This document shows positions 1 to 11,990 of a stretch of 64,000 bases of DNA, piece after piece. How positions within the stretch are numbered: position 1 is the first letter of the stretch; each line of letters begins with the position of its first letter. The translations under genes were made by a program, and so were the position numbers. A model generated the notes under the pieces. That model did no database searches and was not told the DNA's origin. It saw only the letters and a list, made by a program, of their open reading frames with translations. Origin of the DNA: Helopsaltes ochotensis (Eukaryota; Chordata; Aves; Passeriformes; Locustellidae); the NCBI GenBank assembly GCA_013400155.1, contig VXBM01000023.1:1991929-2055928 (forward strand), written 5' to 3'.

Positions 1-3000
1 GATCTTGTGGTGCACACACGCATGCCTGTTCTCACTGCACACCCTTCCTGACAAGAAGCTGATTTCTGTGCAAATCTAAACAGCAAAGCACAACTCTGAA
101 TTACAAAACAGAGAGCTTGGACCTCACTGCAGAACTGCCAATATCTTCTCCTTTACAGGCAGATGGCAAAATTGTCATAATAAGATGCTTGAGGAAGAAT
201 TCACCAGTAACACTTGGAAGGGTGTAAAGAGACTATCCCTCTTAATTGCGTAAGAAAACATCAAACCAGTAGCCCCAGACTGTGATATCCCTGTGTAGAT
301 TTGTTCCCAGCGATGGGGTAGAAGTCTTTGCATTGGAAAATGATCGGTTCCGGGATGCACCATTGCAGAGTCACGTCTAGCAACCCAACTGTTCAGTCAA
401 AAGAAGCAGGGAAAGATAGCGCCACATCCACCAGCCCACTGGCAGGAGATGTGCCCGGCTCCTGCGCAGACGTGCAGATCACCCATGCTAAACATGATAA
501 AAGAGGAGCACACATTTGGTGTTGGCGACTGCCAGTGGATTCCCTGCCTCGCCCAAGTGCTGGTGACTGAGAAAGTGCTATCTGTGTTAAGTGGCTTCTG
601 CCAGAGAGAACATTTGTGTCCTGCTCATATGGAATCAGTTTTTCCTCCTTTCCCTACCCACATTTACGTATTTAAAGGCATGCCATCTAAATTACACTTG
701 CACCTTTGCAGCAAAACCCATGGGTCATCACCATGAGGAGGACTTAGAGAAGTGTGACATGAGAAAAAAGAGACCACATAGGGAGGATGAAGAGGAAAGC
801 TTTTCATGATCAGTCGCAGAAGACAAGTCTAACAGTGGTAACTGACTCTCAAACCTGACAACGTGGGCCTATATTAGGTATTCTTTCAGTTCAGCCAGGT
901 ATGGCCAAAGCCCATCCATGGCAGGGTTCCCATCCTTTTCACTAACCCTACGGTCATGCTCCTCTACCCCCAGCAGCCCATATCAGGGTTACATGGTACA
1001 GGGGGGAGGTTCAGGACATAATGTGCAGTGACCAGCAGGTTCTAACAACTTTCTCACCACGTTGCATAGTATTTTTTGCTTTCCACAAGACTCCTTCTGC
1101 TGCAGACTCCCAGGAGAACAGGCATAGAAACAGGGAGTGTGAGTGGCGCCTTCCCCAGATAGATTTCACACTTCTAAGGCACAGAGAAGGAAACCAGCAT
1201 CACTTTGATCAAGTGCCATGCGCCGTGTACAGTAAATGACGATACACCACTCCCTCTGTGCTTGATACCTTGCCAGTTTGGCATACTTTCTCCTGATCTC
1301 TGAGCGTCACCCCTTTGCAGTAAAGGAAAATATTTTCAAAAGTGAGCAAATGACCTAGGAGCCTTGGGACCTTCCTCCCAAATTTGCCCTGAACCAGGAC
1401 AGAGCCCAAGTCCCATCACTGCTCAGTGAGGCATTACATCCATTTGCTGGTATGCACTTCACACAAGTGTTTAACAGCTCAGTCACCCAGATGTGGAGTG
1501 AGACAAATACCACCATGGGGAGCTTGAATCTGAATCAGACACTCTTTGGAGGTGCCCATCAGTCTTCAAAGAGAGCTGAGGCTCACTGTAACACATATTT
1601 TGGCCTCTCAGGACAACTGGCAGACCCTGTTCCTACGTTCCAGTGCACAGCCCAACCATATTCTGCCTTTAGTTCAGCTCTCAACTGAGATGTAACCATG
1701 AAATAATTTTATTATATATCAGCATCTGATTACCTCACTCCTGCTGAGGAGGACCTAACTCCAGAAATGAGCCCTTGACGGATGGGCTGCTCAAGGACTG
1801 CAGCTGCTTCCTAGGAAGGGATGTTTACAGGGTCTCTTTCTCAGCCCCTCACTATTTTCCTTCTCAAGTGTGTGGCTGCTCAGGAAGGGGCTGCCTCTGC
1901 CCACCACTGCTCAGAGCCCACAACTGACAACTGAGGTAAATCCACCTGCAGGCTGAGGGGCTTTCTGTTCCCACACCCAAGAAGGGATGGAGCAATAGGT
2001 TCTGCAGAGGTGAAGGTGCTCTCCTTGCTGTCATAGAGGCTCAGTGAGCCTAGGAACAAGAGGTCTAAAGCCTCTCTGTAGACAAAAGTATGCTCTGCAA
2101 CACCAAGCATCCAAGTCCCACACTGTAGCAGATCATGTCCCTCAAGCACAGCAGGCTCACAACAGTTACCCTTACACCAGCTCCACTCCCAGAGCCCAAA
2201 CCCACCACATTTCCACTTAGGCTGCTGGATACAGGTGATGCAGCAGGTATTTATCATTCTCACCATAGAAGAATTCCCTTGCATGGATTGAATTCAGCAC
2301 CAGCATTACCTAGACTGTGCACAGGTACCTTGCACTGTGAAGCAGAGATACTGGTCTCACAAGCTTTAGGGACATTAACCACTGCCACATCAGAACACTG
2401 GCAAAGAACACTGCCCCTACTATTTCCCATGTTATCTGTGTGATCTGTCAGGGAGCAGAAACCATGTGAGGACATCCTTAAGTGTGAGCACCAGGTTCCC
2501 CAAGGACAAGAGATGAAATATTCACTTTGACATATTAAAATAAACCAACCGCTCCTTCTTTGGAGCCAGATTGTGAATATGTAGGGTGTGTGTAGTCAGA
2601 TGAATGTCACTGCCAGATAAGAACATCTCTCACAATCATGCAGTGTCGAGAGCCTGGCGAATGCCAGCTACTGATCACTGTCATGTCAGTACAGTGCAAA
2701 ATAACAACTTCTCTCTTTGCTGTTGCCACACCACGATTTTGCAGAACCTAAACAGTCATCCACAAGCAGTCTCTGAGACTGTCCACAAGGAATGACTCTT
2801 TTCTTTCTCTTTGCCTATGGCCATACCATTATCCCTGGTGACTGCAGGTATAAACATGTGCAGGGAAGGGGTGGAACTAAAGCCACCCAATAAGACAAGT
2901 CCGGCTTACAAAATGCTACCGGAGGCATACAAAGAGAAAGCCTGTGGCTGAAAACTTTATAAAGTGTCTAGTATAACTAAACAGAGCAAAGAGTGATACT

Positions 3001-5746
3001 GTGGACATTTCTTCCCAGGGATAAGGCGGGCACAGTGGGAACCTTCTGAGCTCTTCAGTTTTCCCAGCATTTTCCCTTCTGTATTCTGCACAACCCAACC
3101 TCAGGCAGACTCAGATGAATACAGAAATGACCACAAAGAGTTAAAATTATCAAAGTAAACTGAATTACATCTGACATAGAGTCCTATTTCCCATCCTGCT
3201 TTGCATGCTCATTTATAGGTAGGGGACAATACCTTTCCTTTCATAGTAGTGTAAATAAATGTCCAGTGCCAGCACAGCCACTGTGACTGAGCAACAGGGG
3301 AGGACATTCAGCCCTTTCAAACCATGGAAGTGGTCAGAGAAAAAGGGCCAGTTTGACAACATATTGAAGGCTGTCAGCTGCCCTCTCAAACTTGGAAAGA
3401 CACAGCCTTTCCATTATAGATCCAAGGGAAGTACTTATTTTAAAAGATAACAAAGGATTGACAGTTGTACTGTCAATAATAAGATGGTAACAAGCAAGGC
3501 CATGCAAGAGGAACATCTCACCCATTACCCACGTAGCGTCAGGGAGTGTCTCACCCCAATCCAACATCTGCCCAGGTATTTAAGCAATGACTTCAGCAGA
3601 GATCAGCACTGCGTAAACATTTCCTGCCTGAGCTGGGGCACCACAACCAGACCTAGGGGTGGAATAGAAAGCACAGACTTTGGTTGGTCCACTGTGGTAG
3701 TGGAGGTCTGAGAGCAGCAGCCTGCCGCCAGCTTTTGCCCAGCTAGTTTGGGTATGCAGAGCAGTGTTTGTATGCTAGCAAGGACCCCTGGCAGAGACTG
3801 CCTTCCTCTGTAGGAACCTGGCCTCCATCAAGCGCTTGCTGCCTCAGCGTTGTGGCTTTGCTTCAGCTGCCCTGCAAGCCACAAAGAAAAGAAGCACACT
3901 TGGAGACAGTCTGCTATGGCCACTTGTGCTGGAGTCTGACAGGTGTCCTTAGCATCTAAAATAAAGCAGGAGCCCCATTTGGTATCCCATAAAAGACTTT
4001 CTGAAGAAATTTCTTTAGAAAATGAATCTAATTCTGCTAAGAATCTGCTTTTTCCTCTTCCACAGCTGAAGACAGAACACTGGCACAACAAGCAGCAAGG
4101 GAAGAAAGGCAGAAAATCAGGAGAGATGTGTCCTGGTCCAGGCTAGGGCTGGAGAGATGTCTTAAGGAGAAGTTAGCAGACTGGTACTGGGAATATAGGA
4201 ATATAATGGAATATAATTCCTATTGCAGGAGCCCTGTATGACACTGAGACACACATTTCCTCTGTGACACATAGGAAACTATTTCAGCTGCTTGTGCTCC
4301 AATTCCCTTTCTGGAAATCGGATTTTCTGGTGTTCACTGTTCTACTCATGGCTCTCAAGGACCAGTACCACTGGTATTCAGCTCCTTGCCCAGGTGCTCT
4401 CAACATGAGGACCGGCTAGTCCAGCCCTCAGGAGAGGGGCATCCCAGCACACCCAGTAGGCTGTGTTGAACCAGCCTCCACTCAATGAAAAGAGAGCCTG
4501 TATCATATTCAGTGTTCCTGAAGCTGGCCTGAGGAAAGAGAGAAGTACAGCAGGGAGGAGATGGGTGGGCTGGTGTCTGCTGCTCCTCTGGTGGCAACTG
4601 ACAGAGATCCTGTTGTAGTTGTTACCCTGGCAGTCATCAGAAGTTATCTGATGGGGTGGGACTCTCTCACCCCCCTTGTCATTTCTGATGATGAATGTGA
4701 GCAGCCTGACAACCCTAGGCTTTTCTCCCCTGTTAGGCTTAAAATATTGTCATTCCCTGTGTGCCAGACAAATGCACTCTAGAAAATTTGTTCCATGTAC
4801 CTAGAAAACTGTTCACTATGAAGCTTCTGTTTCTCATAGACTCCTCAAATAATACCTCTCTCATTGACAGCCCCAAGCAATGGGGTCCCGAAGACACCCT
4901 AATTTTCTGCTGCAGCCCTGGTTAAACACCCACTCAGCTGCCAAGCGGCCCATCGCAAATCAGGAAGATTCAGCTGGTCCTGGGCAACCTCCTTGCCAGC
5001 ACTCAGGCACCTCTTCCCTCATTGCTGCAAAGCAAAGACAAATACCCATGTTGAAAAAACATGGGTACGCATGGGGGAGGGAGTGAGGGCTACTGCTTGG
5101 TGTGGGGTGAAGCAGGAGCACGAAGGGAGGACTCAGGGAGAAATCATCAGAGCAGATATTCTGCTAGTGCAAATCAAGGTGGCCTCTTTGACTTTGCCTT
5201 GCCCTGGCTGGGTTACGCCTCCTGTGCCATGTTTCCTGAAATAGGGATCTGCATGTCTGGCTCAATGAGAGCAGGCTGTCCCTAGCAGTGTTTAGAAGCT
5301 ATGTAAGTGGAAAGCATTTTTACACAAGCTAATTTGATACATAATATTTCAGGAACTTACAATTTATTTTTATGGTTTGTTAAAAAAAATAAAAATAAAA
5401 ACCCTGCAGAAAAAGAAAATAAAGGGGAAAAAAAAAAGAACACTGAGCAAATAATAACATGTGTGGGTGGGTTGGTATGTAATACCCCAACCACAGGGCT
5501 ACAGCAACATTTGGTCCCATTGACCTTTTTGCTTAAATTAAGGTAATTACTCACTACTGGCAATAGGCTGCTGTGTTACGTCTCTGGATTTGCACATAGA
5601 GAGGGACATGACAAATAATTTAACACATGCTGATGAATTCAGACTTGATCCAAAATCTAAGGACGTATTGCTCTTACGAGTAAAATTATTAAACCTCGAT
5701 TAAACTCCAAGATCTATAAAGACGGAAGAGTGGAAAGGTGGAAAGA
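1..5746. other. Intergenic, no gene seen
   Basis: About 5.7 kb of unique-looking sequence. No exon with convincing splice sites, RNA gene or known repeat was recognised; open frames are short and overlap on both strands. A small inverted repeat lies at 5043-5067, and A-rich DNA at 5380-5440. Confidence 0.55.
5043..5067. repeat. 10-bp inverted repeat with 5-base loop
   Basis: TACCCATGTT and AACATGGGTA flank GAAAA. A stem of this size is expected about once in this much DNA, so it may be chance. Confidence 0.5.
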
Positions 5747-5789
5747 GACAGATAGATAGACAGATATAGATAGATGATAGATGATAGAT

Positions 5790-5840
<51 letters not shown>
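5747..5840. repeat. (GATA)n microsatellite
   Basis: A GATAGATA array with GACA and GATGATA variants in its left half and about 15 perfect units in its right half. Confidence 0.95.
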
Positions 5841-5842
<2 letters not shown>

Positions 5843-8800
5843 ATTCTATGTACCCTAAAATAGATCTAGTCAAGTAATGTCTGCTGTAATCTCTGTCTGA
5901 GGGTAATGGACTTTAAAATCAGCAGGTTTTATTTCCCAAGGCTTTTTTGTCTTATAGTTTTCTACTAGGAGAAATCCAACCTGTATATTTTGAACCAGAT
6001 AATTCAGTGTGACTGACTATATTGTTGTTGAGCTGCCCCAAAATACTCCCAAGCCCATTTGCATACTATGATGCAATGTCTCCTAAGTGTTTGCATTTCT
6101 TTCCCGAAATATAACAATTTGCTGGTTCACATGAGGAAATGGGGCTACCATTCAACATGGGTTGTGTGCCCTCATACAAATATTCTTTGTAATACGGAAG
6201 GAACGCAAAAGAAAGCAATTTCTGCTAAAATGAATGAAATGACTCAGAACATTGCCACCTTGAAAAGTCAAATAGCCCATTTCCCTCAGAAATGTCAATA
6301 GAAGCAATTTACAGATGTAAACGTTCTAGATTTTTCATTCAAATACCCCTCTGTTTTTCAAATGTGCATTTAATGTTTGCCATAAAACAAATGCGGAAGC
6401 ATCTATTTCATGAAATACAAATTCTCATTTTTACTCTGCTTTCCTTCTGCATAACATCAAACACACACACAGAAAAAGGTAATCTTTTTCTAGCTCAAGT
6501 TATTAAGTTATAGAGCAGATTTGCTATTATATAAAATAAACTATGTCTCCGACATAGTGAACTCATAACTTACACGCTTACACTGTGTTGAAGACCTTTA
6601 AATGAATCTTAGAAACTTTTGCTGATTGAGGTTGAATAGTGCATCTGTGCACTGTTACTGCTTGCAATGGCTCATTGAATGCTGTTAAAACAAATTTTCT
6701 TTTTACAACAAATGAAACAACTGGGATGAGGCAAAGAAGACCTCAGGTCATAAGGTTTGCAGAATGAACAATGATATTAAACTTTGGAGTTTAGCACTGT
6801 TGAAAGCAAGCCCTGGGAGTTCACTTGCCAAGCACCGGGGTTTAACCCTGAAGCCAGGCTGCCTGTGAACGCTTCTGGTGCCGAGCCATCTGGTCCCAAG
6901 GCTCCGCTCATGCTTGCAGTTTCCCACAGTAATTTGCACACCCACAATTTGACATCTCTTGGGAAAATAAGGCCAGTAGTTTTTAAAGATTTGAGAGTTC
7001 ATGGCTCTTTTCCTTGAGGGTTAAGAGCACTTCAAATTCAAAACAGGTATTTGGAAACATTCACAAACTCTGGTCCTGTTTAGACTGGAGGATGGAGGTT
7101 TAACTAAACTCTTAATTTTGATCCCAGAGAGGAATAGGCCTAGGGTCACTTGTTCTCCATGGAACAAACCTTTAACACCAGAGAGAAGTAGAAACTGGAA
7201 AGACGCCTACAAATCTGAAGGTGAGAAAATGCAGAAAACATTGGTTCTCCAAGCAGACAAGCAGAACACTGGATGTAAATGCGGCAGGAAGGCATTTATA
7301 CCAGATGAGGCACTTATGTCTTGCTCATGGCGTTTTTGTAACAGTCTCTGGATGAGGATCATCCAGATCCTCAGCTGAAGGATATTTTGGTCCAAACCCT
7401 CAGCTGGTGTGAAGCAGTGCATTTCCATGTCACAAACCCTAATTTAGCAACATAAGGGTCACAGAAACCAGAAAATAAGTCCTTCCCTACAGATCGATTC
7501 ATCAGACTTTAGCTATCCCTCAACCACATTTCCCCTAACCTATTTCTAGATGTCCACTGCCTTTTTAATCAATCGAAGGCTATGAGACAAAATACACGGT
7601 CTAAACTGGTAAATCTGTGCATTATCACTGCTGTAGCCCCAGCTGATTGTCTTCTCCTTGAAAACTCATCCCAGAAATACCTGTGGGACTCTCATTTCAA
7701 TGATGTTTCTGAATGTGTCACCTAGAAGTCCAGAAGGCAACAAGCCCCTGTTGCTGCAAAAGTGCCTCCAGCTTTTCCTCTCAATGCCACCAGACTGAGC
7801 ACAACAAGCAGAAGAATCCAACAAAACAAAACCAAACAGCTTCCAGCAGTTATTTTAAGCCAGGAGAGGGGATGGAGGGAGGGAACGGGGGGAATGAACC
7901 ACTCGGCAAACGCTGGGAAAGCATTTAGTTTTGGCTGATGGCCTCTTGTGGCTGTGGTTTCCACAACGTCTCTGTGTTCTATCTGTGTCAGGATGGAACC
8001 AGCCTCCTGAAATAGACTGAACAAGCTAGACTGGAGCTATTTTAATACCTAGAGCTTGTTCCCTTTAGATTTTTTTTTTTTGAGTGAGGGGATGGAGTGG
8101 AAGAGGAGAGACAACAAGTAAGGGTGATGTTATTTTAACACATGCAAAGGAGCTGTCAGAGCGTAGCAGTTTAGCTGTCTCAGCACACACCCCCATCCAC
8201 CCCATTGTTACTACGTGCAAGGATGCACAGCCTGAGACAGCACCTGCACAGATCAGAATTAGCTGGGTTTGTGTATGCACACGCACACATCTCCCTGGAA
8301 AAGCGTCACGGTTTCCTTCGTGTTGCACTGAAAGGAAAAAATGAGTTCATATCTCCAGGCGGGTGACGTGCGAGCTGTTCATGGTGGACCTTTCTTACCC
8401 AAAATACACACAGATCACTCCCCCATCATGCCGCTGTAACAGCTTAATCATCAAGGTCCTGCTCTGGAGAGCAGCTCCTTCCCAGCATCAAATGTTGGAA
8501 ATCTGGGGAGGGTGGTAGGATAGTGTTCAAAGTAAAGCCTCAAGAACACCACGTGGCTTTTTACACTTGCAGACAGTTTTGATACTATCTTTTGCTGTGT
8601 GCTAAGAGGATAGGCTTTCAGAAACTTCATCAACAGAAACAGTCTTTTCTCCAGGCCTGCCTGTTTCATAATAGCTCAGACCGCAATAACCTTTTAGCTC
8701 TTCCCTGGTTTTGCAGCAACAAATTGTGTGTCTTGAAAATGTCCTCTCTGGTTGCCCTTTCAAAAATCAGTGCAGGAGGAGATTTTAATACCTGTATCTA

Positions 8801-9595
8801 GAATATCTTCCTATGTTTCTTTAAATCAGTTTGACATTAAATTTGTCTTGGATTGCATTGTATTGGTCCTGCTCATGACACACTGTTCTGAGGGCTCATC
8901 CCCTTCATGGCAATCATGAACTGTGTTATCCTGATTTATACTGGGCCTCTGTGACCTGATATGATGCTACAGAACAGCATGTCAGTTGTACCTTTGACAC
9001 ATGACAGCTCCACTTTCTTTAACAGATGAGAGAAAAGCCATACGGCACCTCATATCACCTCTAGGTTGGTCAGAGAACAACTTGCTCCACGGAGGACATT
9101 CCTCAGAAGCTGATGAAGACCCTTTGGCAGCCTCTTCCTATTGCTTAAGTCCTAGGAAAAACCTTATGCTCCCCAATATCTGGATTGCTCATAGTCTTTG
9201 CACACCCTCTGTGCTGAAGTAAAGTCTGAATCCCTTGTGACACCCCCACATTAGAGCAAAACAGCCTAAAAACCCATGTGAGGCATTCTGTTGCTTCTTT
9301 CAAGGTTAACTCTAATTTTTTTGCCCTTGCAACCAGACCTCCTCAGCACAGTCAGCCAATGAGGTCATCTTCTCTATCAGATGGAAGGAGCTAAAAACAT
9401 GACACAGGAGATGTCAGCTCCATTGGCTGCTCATCTCAGTACCTGCAGCCAAGACAGAAATCTTACTCAGGCTGCCAAATAAAAATACCTCTTGTGGGCA
9501 CATTCCTTGCAGAGTACACAAGAAAGCAAGCCGAGAAGACAGCAAGGGAGGACAGCAAGCAGTGTCAGACAGAAACAAGAATGGAGAGATAGGGG

Positions 9596-9599
<4 letters not shown>
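5841..9599. other. Intergenic, AT-rich at its left end, no gene seen
   Basis: About 3.8 kb. The part 5990-6600 is AT-rich and non-repetitive with words such as TTTAATGTTTGCC and CATTTAATG, and could be conserved non-coding DNA. No exon was recognised. Confidence 0.5.

Positions 9600-9643
<44 letters not shown>
9600..9643. repeat. (GA)n microsatellite
   Basis: A perfect GA repeat of about 21 copies, with more GA-rich sequence on both sides (to about 9670). The Ser-Leu-rich open frames over it on the minus strand are translations of the repeat. Confidence 0.95.
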
Positions 9644-9648
<5 letters not shown>

Positions 9649-11280
9649 TGGCAGGGAGGGGGGAAAAACCAGAGATGAAGACCGATAAAGATAGATAAGA
9701 ATCCAAGTGAGATGGGGCACACTGATTTCATTAGCAGTAAATGTCATGGCAGACAACACAACTGTATGATACAGTGCTTTCTTAGGCACGCACAGTGAAA
9801 TCCTAGCTCTGTTGAAGACTATGGCCAAAATCCCATTGACTTGAATAATGCCAGGACAAATGGAGCTGCCTCATGCCTTCCAGCAACCAGCTCTGGCCAG
9901 TCAAAATCCTGGCAACCTGATCCCAGTTCTCCACTTTCACCCATCACACTGCCAGAACCAGACTCAAAGGGGCAGGCAGAGGATAGCAATGCACAAATGG
10001 CCAATTTGTGTTTTTCCTATTTTCCATAAGTGGCAACAAGCAAAGCAGGCAGCTAAGTGCAGAATTAAGCCCCTGTGGCCTATTACCCTTCAGAATGGTC
10101 TTCACTCCCAGCAGAATTTCCTTCTCAATGTCAATGCCTAGGAAAAAGGAGCACCTCCTAACTACTACACAGGGTAGCTATAAGGTTTGCTCAGAGCTCC
10201 ATGCAAAATCACTGAAAATATTTCCACTACCTTTGGAAAGCAAAGTATACAGTGACATTAGACTATGTAGAGTTGCAAACACACTGCAGCCAGCAGAACA
10301 AGCTCTTACAACAGGGTAGACTGCAAGATCTTGCTCTGTCTTCTTTGTCACGGTGATTTGGCGATGCAGTGATCAAACCTCTGCAATGTGGCAATGCATA
10401 AAACTTTAGATGTTTTATGCATTTTTTCAGGCTGCTTGCAGTGTAGATCCCCTATCACAGCACAGGCTGTCCCCGGGACAGATGAGATCTTGGCCTTTCT
10501 TCCCTGGACTCCCACATTACACCCAACCAAGTTAGAGGTCACGGTCATTAACTTTGAAGTGTCCCAGTGCAAGGGCTGGGATAACAGAAGGACCAGCTAT
10601 CACTTGAGGTTAACATCATGGCTGACAGCTTGACTTCTTCAGCATTTGAGAAATCTCAACTGCAAGATGACTCTTCCTCTAGCTGGCTGGAAGAGATGTG
10701 GGTTCATGCATGGAGTGTGAGCTTCTACAAGAAGTTACCACTTGTCTTTCTACTCCAAATGTGAGGAAATTTCTACAAAGGACCTGTCTCATCCTTCAAA
10801 GATACAAATGAAAATGAAAAGAAAAATAACACACCTCAACTTTAGCATAGCAAGACATTCTACCTTTCCTTTGACAACCATACATGTCCTCATGCTGCTC
10901 AGGTGTTCAGAAACAGGATAAAGAAAGGATGTAAAGATCCCTCCACAAAAGTAGCCCAAAGCTTTTCAGCATGGTAGGGAAATAGGAATTTTGTTTCCCT
11001 GAAACAAACTGCACAAACAAATGGGTCAGAGGAGTTCACCTTGCTGCTCTTTCTGCATCTGGCATGCTGGGGAAAACATGCTTCCCAGCTCTTCTCAACA
11101 GCTGCCCACCCCAGCATCCCAAATCTACCCTTAGCAACAGTAAACATCAGCCAGAGTTTTTTGTGCTATGGCACTGACAAGGCATTCAATAGCTTAGGAT
11201 AATTCTGGTGCCTCTGCAAACCAGCTGCCCCAAGTGTTTGTCTGTTTTGTCAATGTTTAGTATGAGTCATATCTTCTATT
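9644..11280. other. Intergenic, no gene seen
   Basis: Apart from the hairpin at 10382-10441, nothing was recognised. Confidence 0.55.
10382..10441. repeat. Short hairpin with 12-bp perfect stem (pre-miRNA-like)
   Basis: AATGCATAAAAC (10393-10404) pairs perfectly with GTTTTATGCATT (10412-10423) around a 7-base loop. Further out, CTGCAA (from about 10381) can pair with TTGCAG (about 10436-10441), and GTGAT with ATCAC beyond that, with bulges between. I know no bird microRNA with this sequence. Confidence 0.6.
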
Positions 11281-11308
11281 AGGGGAAAGGGAAGGGGAAG
11301 GGGAAGGG
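11281..11308. repeat. (GGGGAA)n purine repeat, left of the assembly gap
   Basis: The run is A-GGGG-AAA-GGG-AA followed by GGGGAA units. The unit here is mostly six bases, against five on the right side of the gap. Confidence 0.9.
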
Positions 11309-11949
11309 NNNNNNNNNNNNNNNNNNNNNNNNNNNNNNNNNNNNNNNNNNNNNNNNNNNNNNNNNNNNNNNNNNNNNNNNNNNNNNNNNNNNNNNNNNNN
11401 NNNNNNNNNNNNNNNNNNNNNNNNNNNNNNNNNNNNNNNNNNNNNNNNNNNNNNNNNNNNNNNNNNNNNNNNNNNNNNNNNNNNNNNNNNNNNNNNNNNN
11501 NNNNNNNNNNNNNNNNNNNNNNNNNNNNNNNNNNNNNNNNNNNNNNNNNNNNNNNNNNNNNNNNNNNNNNNNNNNNNNNNNNNNNNNNNNNNNNNNNNNN
11601 NNNNNNNNNNNNNNNNNNNNNNNNNNNNNNNNNNNNNNNNNNNNNNNNNNNNNNNNNNNNNNNNNNNNNNNNNNNNNNNNNNNNNNNNNNNNNNNNNNNN
11701 NNNNNNNNNNNNNNNNNNNNNNNNNNNNNNNNNNNNNNNNNNNNNNNNNNNNNNNNNNNNNNNNNNNNNNNNNNNNNNNNNNNNNNNNNNNNNNNNNNNN
11801 NNNNNNNNNNNNNNNNNNNNNNNNNNNNNNNNNNNNNNNNNNNNNNNNNNNNNNNNNNNNNNNNNNNNNNNNNNNNNNNNNNNNNNNNNNNNNNNNNNNN
11901 NNNNNNNNNNNNNNNNNNNNNNNNNNNNNNNNNNNNNNNNNNNNNNNNN
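11309..11949. other. Assembly gap (641 N)
   Basis: All bases are N. Both flanks are G-rich purine repeats, so the gap is most likely an unresolved expansion of the same repeat. Confidence 0.98.
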
Positions 11950-11990
11950 GGGAAGGGAAGGGAAGGGAAGGGAAGGGAAGGGAAGGGAAG
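11950..11990. repeat. (GGGAA)n purine repeat, right of the assembly gap
   Basis: Perfect five-base repeats, about eight copies, directly after the N run. Confidence 0.95.

Noticed and set aside
5043..5067. 10-bp hairpin as a functional element
   Set aside because: A stem of this length is expected by chance in a window of this size and nothing around it supports a role.
9414..9828. Ser-Leu-rich open frames on the minus strand
   Set aside because: They are translations of the (GA)n microsatellite.
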